From a virus, in the IMG/VR virus record IMGVR_UViG_3300032291_001071, positions 1-20,250 of that record: a stretch of 20,250 nucleotides of DNA; one strand, written 5' to 3'. Positions 1-5,521 of this stretch are shown piece by piece. Each line of letters starts with the position of its first letter. The first letter of the stretch is position 1. Made by a program: the position numbers and the translations under genes. Under the pieces are notes generated by a model that saw nothing but the letters and a program-made list of their open reading frames with translations, was not told the DNA's origin and searched no databases.

Positions 1-69
1 ATGCTGGCCTATTTTGCTGGTCGCACAGTTGAGAAGGTGATGGATATGAAGGAAAAGGCTAAGGAGTGA
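1..69 (+). CDS. Partial ORF, C-terminal part of an unknown lysis-cassette protein
   Basis: An open frame runs from the window edge to a TGA at 67-69 and would encode the last 23 residues of a protein (or all of it, if the ATG at base 1 is the start). The visible part is short and charged, ending EKAKE. Its stop overlaps the GTG start of the next gene in a GTGA junction, so the two are probably translationally coupled. By position, just before a membrane protein, a lipoprotein and an endolysin, it could be the tail of a holin or another lysis protein, but nothing in 23 residues proves this. Confidence 0.4.
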   Translation: MLAYFAGRTVEKVMDMKEKAKE

Positions 70-653
70 AAGACTTAGTTCCACAAATACTGGAATATGT
101 CAGTAGCCCTTTTAAGCTATTTGCCATCATCATTATGGCTACCCTTGCATTTGCTGGCTATTTTGTATGGGAAAACCAAGCCGTCATGCTTGGTGCTTAT
201 TCCAAGTCTAAGGAAAGACCTACGCTAAATTCTTCAAAGTTTGACCAAGCTGCAAGAACTGTATTTAAGGGCACTAACGCTGATGTAGTCGCTATTTTTA
301 GTGTAGATTCTATCCTTGGAAAACGCATTGTAGAACGCATTTATATTGCTGATGGCTCTAGATACAAAGAGTTTGATAATAGCGATGTAGGACTGTTTAA
401 CCGCAATGTACGCAACAACGAAGATATTATTCGCCTAATGGCTAATGAAGTACCTTGTTCTGCGTATCCTACCGCACAGTCTGAAATCGGTATCTGGTAC
501 AAACAAATAGGTATTAACTACACTTGCCGTATATCTATTCCACCTGACAGTAATCAGTTTATTGGTCAGATGACAGTTGGATTTAAAGAAAAGCCCAAGG
601 ATGATCCTGAAGCAATCCTATCAATCTCTGCATTAATGCTATCAAGGAAATGA
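66..653 (+). CDS. Single-pass inner-membrane protein of the lysis cassette, function unknown
   Basis: This 195-residue protein starts at GTG 66, overlapping the previous stop. One hydrophobic segment at about residues 17-34 is preceded by a short N-terminus and followed by about 160 polar residues, so the natural topology is an N-terminal anchor with a large periplasmic domain. That is the layout of an inner-membrane spanin (Rz), and a tiny lipoprotein gene follows with an ATGA overlap, as Rz1 often follows Rz. However, the soluble part does not look like the extended coiled coil usual in Rz; it is mixed and contains two cysteines near residues 128-152. I do not recognise the family. The spanin role is an inference from position and topology only. 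Confidence 0.75.
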   Translation: MKDLVPQILEYVSSPFKLFAIIIMATLAFAGYFVWENQAVMLGAYSKSKERPTLNSSKFDQAARTVFKGTNADVVAIFSVDSILGKRIVERIYIADGSRYKEFDNSDVGLFNRNVRNNEDIIRLMANEVPCSAYPTAQSEIGIWYKQIGINYTCRISIPPDSNQFIGQMTVGFKEKPKDDPEAILSISALMLSRK

Positions 654-796
654 AATGGCTCGTCTTGTTACTGCTTGCAAGTTGTTCATTAAAGCAACCT
701 ACCTCAAATTCCGTACCAAGGTGTTACACAAATAACGCTGATGGCTCAATTACTATCTTTCATTGCCCTAAACCTATTAAAAACACTAATATATGA
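650..796 (+). CDS. Very small lipoprotein (48 aa), candidate outer-membrane spanin
   Basis: The ATG at 650 overlaps the stop of the preceding gene (ATGA), and its own TGA at 794-796 overlaps the endolysin ATG at 793. The product begins MKWLVLLLLASCSLKQPTS, a signal peptide with a lipobox ending in Cys12, so the mature lipoprotein would have only about 37 residues. Size, lipobox and position between an anchored periplasmic protein and the endolysin match a Rz1-like outer-membrane spanin. The mature part has some prolines but is not strongly proline-rich. The lipoprotein call is good; the spanin role is inferred. Confidence 0.7.
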   Translation: MKWLVLLLLASCSLKQPTSNSVPRCYTNNADGSITIFHCPKPIKNTNI

Positions 797-1380
797 ACGC
801 AGAACAACTTGAAAAGCTAGGCATTGGTGCTGAGTGGTTAGAACCCCTTAATGAAACCTTTGAAAAGTACGAAATAAACACCCCTAAGCGTCAGGCTTGC
901 TTTATTGGTCAGACAATGCACGAATCAGGTGGTTTTAAACACCTTGTAGAGAACTTAAACTACTCTGCTGCTGCTTTAATGCGGACATGGCCCTCACGCT
1001 TTCCTGACATGGATACCGCAGAAAAGTATGAACGCAACCCTATAAAAATAGCTGGCAAGGTTTACGCTGGTCGTATGGGCAACACTACAGAAGAAGAAGC
1101 CCAAAAGTACATTGGGCGTGGGTTAATCCAACTTACAGGAAAAGAAAACTATGCTAACTGCGGACTTGGTTTGGGTGTGGATTTGCTTGGGAATCCTGAT
1201 TGGTTATCTGATCCTAAATATGCGGCTTTAAGTGCTGGGTGGTTTTGGAACAAAAAGAACTTAAATCAGTACGCTGACATTAACGACATAGAAACCATGA
1301 CTAAACGCATCAATGGCGGAACTATTGGTCTAGAAGATCGTAAGGCCAAGATTGCTATGGTTTCAAAATATCTCGGTTAA
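793..1380 (+). CDS. Endolysin, glycoside hydrolase family 19 (chitinase-like lysozyme)
   Basis: This 195-residue protein matches phage GH19 endolysins, which cut the glycan strands of peptidoglycan during host lysis. The motif FIGQTMHESGGF at residues 37-48 carries the probable catalytic Glu44. YIGRGLIQLTG at 106-116 is the typical family core, and the C-terminal part has the W-x-W and MTKRINGG-x-x-G-x-x-DR pattern. There is no signal peptide or transmembrane segment, so it would need a holin or pore to reach the periplasm. It follows the lipoprotein gene with an ATGA overlap. Its last 18 bases overlap the 3' end of a convergent leftward gene. Confidence 0.93.
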   Translation: MNAEQLEKLGIGAEWLEPLNETFEKYEINTPKRQACFIGQTMHESGGFKHLVENLNYSAAALMRTWPSRFPDMDTAEKYERNPIKIAGKVYAGRMGNTTEEEAQKYIGRGLIQLTGKENYANCGLGLGVDLLGNPDWLSDPKYAALSAGWFWNKKNLNQYADINDIETMTKRINGGTIGLEDRKAKIAMVSKYLG

Positions 1381-1800
1381 ATCTACAAATTTCCATAGTT
1401 TTTTAGGTACATCGTAAAAGTATTCATCCTTTGATACTGCAGTATTGGGTACTTCGATTAACGGACATTTTTTAATCTTGCTTGCCCTAATCCAGTAGGC
1501 GTGAGTTAAATCACGGGTAACCACATACATCGTGGTACGGGGGTGGGCAAATAGCTTTTCCTTACGCTGGGCTATGTGAATTGTGTCGTATGGACAAAAG
1601 TTCATACCCCAATCCCTTACTTCTACTTCTGCAAATCCTAGTTCTTGCCCTTTACGGCTTAATACAAGGTCTACAGCGTACTTATCAGGGTTGGGTAAGG
1701 CATCGACATACCAAAGGTTTTTAAGCCAGCCAGCGACCGCATTACGTGCTGGGGGATCACAAGCATCATGCAATCGCTGGTCAAATGGCTTGTACTTCAT
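1363..1800 (-). CDS. PD-(D/E)XK-like nuclease-fold protein, hypothetical
   Basis: This 145-residue leftward gene starts at ATG 1800, whose ATGA overlaps the stop of the upstream gene; a longer reading from 1845 is less likely. A segment at residues 44-60 has the pattern D-L-V-L, then G-F-A-E-V-E, like the Asp and Glu-x-Lys positions of a PD-(D/E)XK nuclease, but with Glu60 where Lys is usual. HIAQRKEKLF at 75-84 and the following beta-strand MYVVTR are also typical of such small endonuclease-like folds. The enzyme role is uncertain because the last catalytic residue is changed. It is the last gene of its leftward operon and its 3' end overlaps the endolysin by 18 bases. Confidence 0.75.
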   Translation of the reverse strand: MKYKPFDQRLHDACDPPARNAVAGWLKNLWYVDALPNPDKYAVDLVLSRKGQELGFAEVEVRDWGMNFCPYDTIHIAQRKEKLFAHPRTTMYVVTRDLTHAYWIRASKIKKCPLIEVPNTAVSKDEYFYDVPKKLWKFVDLTEIF

Positions 1801-2000
1801 GTGTAAATAATCCCCAAAAAGACCGCTACAACAAGCAAACAGCAATAAGTTACATTGGCCCAGTAATCTCGTCTAGCAGCCTTGTTGTCACCAATAAACC
1901 AACCCTGAATAGTAATCATGTCAGGGTCTTGCTCAACATAAGCTGGTTTTTGGTAGTACTTGCCAATCTGCACTTTGCCGTTGTTATATGGGATATTCAT
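1797..2000 (-). CDS. Small C-tail-anchored membrane protein (67 aa)
   Basis: The start at ATG 2000 (MNIPYNNGKVQIG...) was chosen because it overlaps the stop of the 25-residue gene upstream in a TAATG junction. A longer reading from 2060 would overlap that whole gene. The N-terminal 45 residues are polar and the last 20 (about ANVTYCCLLVVAVFLGIIYT) are strongly hydrophobic, so it should be inserted in the membrane by its C-terminus. Its stop overlaps the next gene's ATG. I do not recognise the family; by size it may be a superinfection or host-modulating protein, but that is a guess. Confidence 0.7.
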   Translation of the reverse strand: MNIPYNNGKVQIGKYYQKPAYVEQDPDMITIQGWFIGDNKAARRDYWANVTYCCLLVVAVFLGIIYT

Positions 2001-2077
2001 TAGAACCCCCATGCAAACATAGTGCCAAACACGATACCCATGATGATTACGCCAATCCATTCTAAGGTTGCTTTCAT
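2000..2077 (-). CDS. Tiny single-span membrane peptide (25 aa)
   Basis: A 26-codon frame from ATG 2077 encodes a short polar start (MKATLEW) followed by a hydrophobic stretch (IGVIIMGIVFGTMFAWGF). A strong Shine-Dalgarno, CTAGGAGATC, lies just upstream, and the stop overlaps the next gene's ATG (TAATG), so both ends fit a real gene. Phage membrane peptides of this size exist in lysis and superinfection-exclusion roles, but none can be assigned here. Confidence 0.6.
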   Translation of the reverse strand: MKATLEWIGVIIMGIVFGTMFAWGF

Positions 2078-2086
2078 GCTGATCTC

Positions 2087-2338
2087 CTAGTAAAAAATCT
2101 TATAGCGAGGATGACAAGTCACTTCTACAGTTACATCGGTAGAAACACCATTAATCTTGCGTTTAGCCGTAATAACTACAGGGCGTGTACCTGCTGATTC
2201 ACACTCGTTAATACCAAGAATAACCTGTGAACGGGTCATGTGAAAAGCCTGTTTATCGGTTTCTAGGCCAACATTAGGTGGTTCAAAAGAACTACAAGCA
2301 GCTAATGCTAATGGGGCTAATAAAAGTAAATATTTCAT
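2087..2338 (-). CDS. Small lipoprotein (83 aa)
   Basis: The start was placed at ATG 2338, preceded by AAGGAAT at a normal distance; an upstream in-frame ATG at 2416 would put 26 charged residues before the signal peptide. The N-terminus MKYLLLLAPLALAACSS is a clear lipoprotein signal with lipobox LAAC. The mature part has two further cysteines (in the NECES and VTCHP segments) and could form a disulfide in the periplasm. Function unknown. It sits in the leftward early operon rather than with the lysis genes, so an envelope-modulating or exclusion role is possible but unproven. Confidence 0.75.
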   Translation of the reverse strand: MKYLLLLAPLALAACSSFEPPNVGLETDKQAFHMTRSQVILGINECESAGTRPVVITAKRKINGVSTDVTVEVTCHPRYKIFY

Positions 2339-2430
2339 TTTGATTCCTTTGGTGGGGTGGTAGGTCAAGGTCTTTTTAGTCGTTCGTCTGCGAGTACTTG
2401 AGCTGAATAGTGTCAATGACCTGCCGTTGA

Positions 2431-2712
2431 TTAACGGGCTGTTACTTTTAAAGTAATAACAGCCGTAGTTTTGGTGTGCTTTTCAATTAAGTCTGCTGGC
2501 ACATTGAGTTCTGCAAATACTGCTTTGTTATCTACAGTTTTGCGTTGTGACAATGTTACGCAAGATTTGTACAGGTTACCTTCTACATGGCCTTCACCAG
2601 CGTTTTTAAGGTTGTTCTTGATAACTTCTGCTTGTGCTTCCAAGTCAGCAATCTGAGCCAACAACATACCTAACTGGTCTACTTCTGTAATTTGAATGTC
2701 TAAAACTTGCAT
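2431..2712 (-). CDS. Hypothetical protein (93 aa) with N-terminal coiled coil
   Basis: The gene starts at ATG 2712 behind a strong AAAGGAGA ribosome site. Residues 8-38 form a heptad-like helix (LGMLLAQIADLEAQAEVIKN), followed by a basic, beta-rich C-terminal half ending TAVITLKVTAR. I have seen this general layout in small proteins of phage recombination modules but cannot name the family. It is the first gene of a leftward unit with its own promoter at 2756-2784. The 92 bases between it and the downstream lipoprotein hold no convincing gene. Confidence 0.75.
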   Translation of the reverse strand: MQVLDIQITEVDQLGMLLAQIADLEAQAEVIKNNLKNAGEGHVEGNLYKSCVTLSQRKTVDNKAVFAELNVPADLIEKHTKTTAVITLKVTAR

Positions 2713-2755
2713 TTGAATCTCCTTTTTCTATCTCACTCCCCAATGGAGTAACTCC

Positions 2756-2784
2756 AGTTTAATTTAGAAATCTAAAGTAATCAA
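2756..2784 (-). promoter_or_regulatory. Leftward promoter with embedded palindromic operator
   Basis: Read on the minus strand, TTGATT (2784-2779) and TAAACT (2761-2756) are separated by 17 bases, fitting a sigma-70 promoter that fires toward the gene starting at 2712. The spacer carries the palindrome TTTAGAAATCTAAA (2763-2776; arms TTTAGA/TCTAAA). Related sequences lie at the 4588-4616 and 5810-5838 promoters. A second small palindrome, GGAGTAACTCC (2745-2755), sits at the expected transcription start. Confidence 0.6.
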
Positions 2785-2978
2785 GCGTTTTTTATTAGGA
2801 CATTCCCTAATATGTGAAAAAACAACAGGGCAGTATTTAGCAGTTACTAGCTGTTAGGTGGAAAGCCACAAAAACCCTAACTTACTGCATCCTACTATGG
2901 TGGCTTAACGCCCTTAGATGGTGGGTCGGCAATCCCGTGAAGGAGCATAGATTTTGTCTACTTGCCGCCCATATTCCA
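2785..2978. other. Non-coding stretch rich in inverted repeats
   Basis: No gene is visible between the exonuclease stop and the promoter at 2756-2784. The stretch holds several inverted repeats: TATTAGG/CCTAATA (2793-2812); GTTAGG/CCTAAC (2853-2858 with 2876-2881) enclosing a GTGG-AAAG-CCAC hairpin; and a nine-pair stem GGG(T)CGGCAA with TTGCCGCCC (2923-2932 with 2962-2970) whose loop contains TAGA-TTTTG-TCTA. ATGGTGG occurs twice (near 2897 and 2918). None is followed by a T-run on either strand, so simple terminators are unlikely. A leader RNA, a small RNA or an origin are all possible. Confidence 0.45.
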
Positions 2979-3722
2979 TTATATTCCGTTCTTGATCTGA
3001 TAGACCCGTAACAGATGCTCAAAACATTCCCAGCCCTTTTGAAGCCGATCTTGCTCTATTTCAATTAATTTCACTTCATTGGTAGTGCCGTTTACAAAAA
3101 CAATGGCACATCTAGCTGTTGGCATACCCAAGCCTTCACGATATGCGGCTAATTGCATTTCATGTTCAAAGTAAACATCTACTTTTTCAAGGCTGGTATC
3201 TTTAGTCTTAAAATCAACAATAAAGCCACTTTTAGCCATTAAGTCGCATTTGCCACCATACCCTAGCGGATGACCAAACGAACGCTCTGCAAGCCAAGGC
3301 TGATCTCCAAAAGCATCTTTAAGGGCCTTATCAATATTATCCAAATAAGCTGGCTTTTCAGGCATATACATCTGCTCAAAATAGCCTTCAATAATGGCGT
3401 GGATCTTTGTACCCCGTTCTGCTGCTTCCCTACCCGTAGCCTTAGAATCTTGCATAACACGGGCTAACCACTCCTGTTCTGCTTCACCTTCTGCTCTAGG
3501 CAAGGTTAAGGCAGCTAACAAGACTTGTTGTTGCTTCCAAGTATCTAGCCCTGCTTTTGATAGCTGTCCGTTAATTGTTGTAACGCTAGGAAGAAGCCCT
3601 AACTTCCTTGCATCACGCAAAGTTGTAGGCCTTTCCCCAGTTTTACCAATAGTTGTATAAGCTGGCGTACCTTCTTTGGTATACCAATGGCCTGTATCTT
3701 GCTGTTTGTCTTTAACTATCAT
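2979..3722 (-). CDS. PD-(D/E)XK exonuclease, RecB/lambda-exo-like
   Basis: This 247-residue protein has the signature of the Cas4/RecB/lambda-exonuclease group of PD-(D/E)XK nucleases. His108 lies in RGTKIHAIIEGYF, Asp160 in GGKCDL, the D-x-K pair Asp170/Lys172 in FIVDFKTK, and the trailing Q-x3-Y motif is QLAAY (190-194). Such phage enzymes resect DNA ends for recombination or replication-coupled packaging. It starts two bases after the stop of the SSB-like gene, so the pair is co-translated, which fits a resection-plus-SSB module. No separate annealing protein is recognisable here. The enzyme class is firm; the exact role is inferred. Confidence 0.88.
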   Translation of the reverse strand: MIVKDKQQDTGHWYTKEGTPAYTTIGKTGERPTTLRDARKLGLLPSVTTINGQLSKAGLDTWKQQQVLLAALTLPRAEGEAEQEWLARVMQDSKATGREAAERGTKIHAIIEGYFEQMYMPEKPAYLDNIDKALKDAFGDQPWLAERSFGHPLGYGGKCDLMAKSGFIVDFKTKDTSLEKVDVYFEHEMQLAAYREGLGMPTARCAIVFVNGTTNEVKLIEIEQDRLQKGWECFEHLLRVYQIKNGI

Positions 3723-3724
3723 AA

Positions 3725-4339
3725 TTAAAAGGGAATATCCGATAAATCATCATCTTCAATCTTTGGGGCATCAGCTTCCCTAGCTTTTTGACCACGCCAC
3801 TCTGATGATTCGGTAATCTTTTCCTTATAGTATTTTGGCAGGGCATCGTATTTAACTTGATCAAATTCAGCTAACCAAAAATGCAAGGGAGCGTTAATGC
3901 CGTCAGGCTGGGCGTTACGCAATGCACTAGGAACAGGGCTAATACCGCTAATGTTGGCGTATTTACCATCTTCTGAGTGCGTAATGTTTACCATGCAAAA
4001 CTTGCCTAACAGATTCTTAAGGTCAAAGTTCTTACGATCTTCAGGGGTCATTTTTTTGTTTGACCACGCTTCTAAATCTTGACGCAATCTAGCTTGATCT
4101 CCAAGGCTGACTGTATAGCGTTTAGATACAATTAACGGCTTGCCATCATCAGTCTTAAGCGGTTGGTCGTTATCGTCATTACCATGCAATTCCCAAGTAA
4201 ATACTACTTTGTGCATGATCTTGGATTCGCCAGCCCATTCTACGGATTGGTGACCTAAGTCAATAATGGAGTAAAGCCGTGCCATGTGTAAGCCAGCAGG
4301 GGCAATCTTAAAATCTCTTTGAGTATCTTGAATAATCAT
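3725..4339 (-). CDS. ssb: Phage single-stranded DNA-binding protein
   Basis: This 204-residue protein ends in an acidic tail, EDDDLSDIPF, like the C-terminal tip that SSB proteins use to recruit partners. The N-terminal 150 residues alternate beta-strands and charged loops, as expected for an OB-fold of the phage SSB type. Its ATG overlaps the stop of the small gene upstream (ATGA) and the exonuclease follows after two bases, so it belongs to the leftward replication and recombination operon. The tail and the neighbour are the main evidence; the fold itself was judged by eye. Confidence 0.8.
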   Translation of the reverse strand: MIIQDTQRDFKIAPAGLHMARLYSIIDLGHQSVEWAGESKIMHKVVFTWELHGNDDNDQPLKTDDGKPLIVSKRYTVSLGDQARLRQDLEAWSNKKMTPEDRKNFDLKNLLGKFCMVNITHSEDGKYANISGISPVPSALRNAQPDGINAPLHFWLAEFDQVKYDALPKYYKEKITESSEWRGQKAREADAPKIEDDDLSDIPF

Positions 4340-4548
4340 TTTGTTGCTCCAAAAGTTGTGCCAAATTGTTCAAATAACGATTTGAGTGCGGGGTGTGGTG
4401 CTTTTTTAGGGGGCAATCCACAGCTATATCGCAGTAGATCAATTTGACGCTCGGTCAGGAATATTCCATCCTCGATGTCTTTGAAAATTTCTTCTAATTC
4501 TCGTTCTTGCTGAACTTGGTCAGCCCATTGCTGGTCTATTTCACTCAT
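4336..4548 (-). CDS. Small acidic hypothetical protein (70 aa), first gene of leftward operon
   Basis: The start at ATG 4548 (MSEIDQQWADQVQQEREL...) is preced by AGGAGA at a good distance; an in-frame ATG at 4569 lies in the leader palindrome and is less likely. The protein is mainly helical, with an acidic N-terminal half and a basic, proline-containing C-terminal half (GLPPKKAPHP). The last base of its stop overlaps the SSB-like gene start (ATGA). I do not recognise the family. Being first behind the strongest leftward promoter, it is an immediate-early product. Confidence 0.7.
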   Translation of the reverse strand: MSEIDQQWADQVQQERELEEIFKDIEDGIFLTERQIDLLRYSCGLPPKKAPHPALKSLFEQFGTTFGATK

Positions 4549-4567
4549 AAGAGTTCTCCTAATTAAC

Positions 4568-4581
4568 ACGGCAAATGCCGT
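4568..4581. promoter_or_regulatory. Palindrome ACGGCA-AA-TGCCGT at the leftward transcription start
   Basis: The 14-base palindrome has perfect six-base arms around AA. It covers the predicted start of the leftward transcript, so it could be an operator or the first hairpin of the leader RNA. It is different in sequence from the TTTAG-N4-CTAAA family, so a second regulator is possible. Confidence 0.45.
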
Positions 4582-4587
4582 ATTTAG

Positions 4588-4616
4588 ATATTAAGATAAC
4601 TAAATTAGATTGTCAA
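4588..4616 (-). promoter_or_regulatory. Strong leftward early promoter (PL-like)
   Basis: On the minus strand, a perfect TTGACA (4616-4611) is followed after exactly 17 bases by TAATAT (4593-4588), one mismatch from the -10 consensus. It would drive the operon beginning at 4548. The spacer contains TAATTTAGTTATCTTAA (plus-strand 4591-4607), a degenerate copy of the operator seen at 2763-2776 and 5823-5836. Confidence 0.7.
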
Positions 4617-4621
4617 CCCCC

Positions 4622-4650
4622 TTGTAAAATATATTTAAATCAATTAAGAT
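4622..4650 (+). promoter_or_regulatory. Candidate rightward promoter giving a leaderless repressor mRNA
   Basis: TTGTAA (4622-4627) and TAAGAT (4645-4650) are 17 bases apart. A start about seven bases after the -10 falls on or next to the A of the repressor ATG at 4657, and no Shine-Dalgarno precedes that ATG. This would be a leaderless transcript, as for lambda cI from PRM. An alternative pair, TTGTCA with TATTTA further upstream (16-base spacer), would give a leader of only about 10-15 bases. Confidence 0.4.
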
Positions 4651-4656
4651 TGTTGT

Positions 4657-4917
4657 ATGACTGACACATTTTTACTTTCTCACAACCAACTTATTGATCT
4701 GTTAGGCGGAACTAAAAAGGTCGCTAAAATGGCTAAAGTTAGTCAGGCAGCAGTTACGCATTGGCGTACAACTGATATACCTGAAGGGCAAATGATCCGT
4801 TTAGCAGCAGAATTAGAAAAACAATCACATGGTCTGATAAGCCGTAAGTCGCTTTTTCCCACTAGTTATGGCATGATATGGCCTGAACTATTGGAGAAAT
4901 ATAATGACCAAAAATGA
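4657..4917 (+). CDS. Cro-like / YdaS-like helix-turn-helix repressor
   Basis: This 86-residue protein has a helix-turn-helix at about residues 18-42 (GGTKKVAKMAKVSQAAVTHW), the pattern of small Cro/YdaS-type phage repressors, followed by a short C-terminal extension with MIWPELLEKY. It faces the leftward operon across about 90 bases that contain both promoters, so it is the natural candidate to bind the palindromes there. No ribosome-binding site is visible before the ATG. Its end overlaps the homing-endonuclease gene by 14 bases. No CI-like repressor with a protease domain and no integrase is present in the window, so lysogeny cannot be judged. Confidence 0.85.
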   Translation: MTDTFLLSHNQLIDLLGGTKKVAKMAKVSQAAVTHWRTTDIPEGQMIRLAAELEKQSHGLISRKSLFPTSYGMIWPELLEKYNDQK

Positions 4918-5380
4918 TTTGTTAGAAAATTTTTTGTTTATTGGTAATAATTTTTATTGGAAAAAAGCAAGATCAGGTATAAAAATTGGCCAAAAAGCTG
5001 GATCGCTTGAAAAAAATGGGTATTTAAGAATTAGGTTTAACACTAAAAAATACTTAGTTCACAGGCTTGTTTTTTTGTACCACTATGATTATTTGCCTAA
5101 ATATGTAGATCACATTGATGGAAACCCGTTAAACAATGACATAAGCAATTTACGGCCAGCTACCTTTGCTCAAAATAAATTAAACACAAAATTACAAAAA
5201 AACAACACTTCAGGCTACAAAAATGTTACTTGGTCAAAATCTCAAAAAAAATGGCGAGTTAATCTTTTGCTAAAAGGAAAAAATGTAAATTTTGGCGGTT
5301 ATGATGACATTGAACTGGCTGATTTAGTGGCACAAGAAGCAAGAAAAAAATATCATAAAGATTTTGCAAGGCATTTTTAA
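4904..5380 (+). CDS. HNH homing endonuclease with C-terminal AP2 DNA-binding domain
   Basis: This 158-residue protein carries an HNH_3-type nuclease core: LVHRLVFLYHY (51-61), the VDHIDGNPLNN segment at 68-78 and SNLRP at 81-85, with His53, Asp69/His70 and Asn82/Asn91 as likely metal or catalytic positions. Residues 102-150 (SGYKNVTW...KKWRV...GGYDDIELA) form an AP2 domain, which binds the target DNA. Such free-standing endonucleases spread themselves into related phages. The gene is visibly more A/T-rich than its neighbours and overlaps the repressor end by 14 bases, as expected of a recent insertion. A GGAG lies eight bases before the ATG. Confidence 0.92.
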   Translation: MTKNDLLENFLFIGNNFYWKKARSGIKIGQKAGSLEKNGYLRIRFNTKKYLVHRLVFLYHYDYLPKYVDHIDGNPLNNDISNLRPATFAQNKLNTKLQKNNTSGYKNVTWSKSQKKWRVNLLLKGKNVNFGGYDDIELADLVAQEARKKYHKDFARHF

Positions 5381-5393
5381 TTTGTAGTACACT
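5364..5393 (+). promoter_or_regulatory. Weak candidate promoter for the hairpin RNA
   Basis: TTGCAA (5364-5369) and TACACT (5388-5393) are 18 bases apart and would start transcription near 5400, just before the structured stretch ending in a T-run. The -35 box lies inside the end of the HNH gene. An alternative overlapping pair with a 17-base spacer also exists, so the exact promoter is uncertain. Confidence 0.25.
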
Positions 5394-5399
5394 AACAAT

Positions 5400-5521
5400 A
5401 TTGAGGACTGAAACACTCGATAGTCAAGGGTTTTAGAGGTAACTTTGTGGGTTTAGGAAAGAAGTTAAAGAGGTCTTTTCTAAGCCGTTTCAGCATAAAG
5501 CTACCCCTAAAGCCCTTTTTT
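5400..5521 (+). ncRNA. Candidate structured RNA: long rod-like hairpin ending in T6
   Basis: The outer arms 5428-5443 and 5500-5515 can form a 16-position stem with only two mismatches (one G-U pair). An inner 13-pair stem is formed by 5450-5462 with 5474-5486, again using G-U pairs, closed by an 11-base loop. Six T residues (5516-5521) follow directly. The simplest reading is an unusually long rho-independent terminator after the repressor/HNH unit; with the weak promoter at 5364-5393 it could also be an independent RNA of about 120 nt. A GTG at 5448 opens a 36-codon basic peptide frame inside the same stretch, which I consider less likely than the RNA. No known RNA family was recognised. 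Confidence 0.45.

Noticed and set aside
2000-2060. Longer start (2060) for the tail-anchored membrane protein
   Set aside because: It would cover most of the well-supported 25-residue gene and lacks its own ribosome site.
2339-2430. A 21-codon leftward reading between the 93-residue gene and the lipoprotein
   Set aside because: It has no ATG, GTG or TTG start and no ribosome site; too short to support.
2793-2812. Rho-independent terminator at TATTAGG/CCTAATA
   Set aside because: The T-run lies before the hairpin on the plus strand and reads as an A-run on the minus strand, so it does not terminate in either direction. Kept only as an inverted repeat.
4904-5521. A group I intron around the HNH gene
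   Set aside because: GACT/AGTC pairing near 5406-5425 looks like P7, but the gap is too short for P3 and P8, and the repressor upstream is a complete gene, so there are no flanking exons to join.
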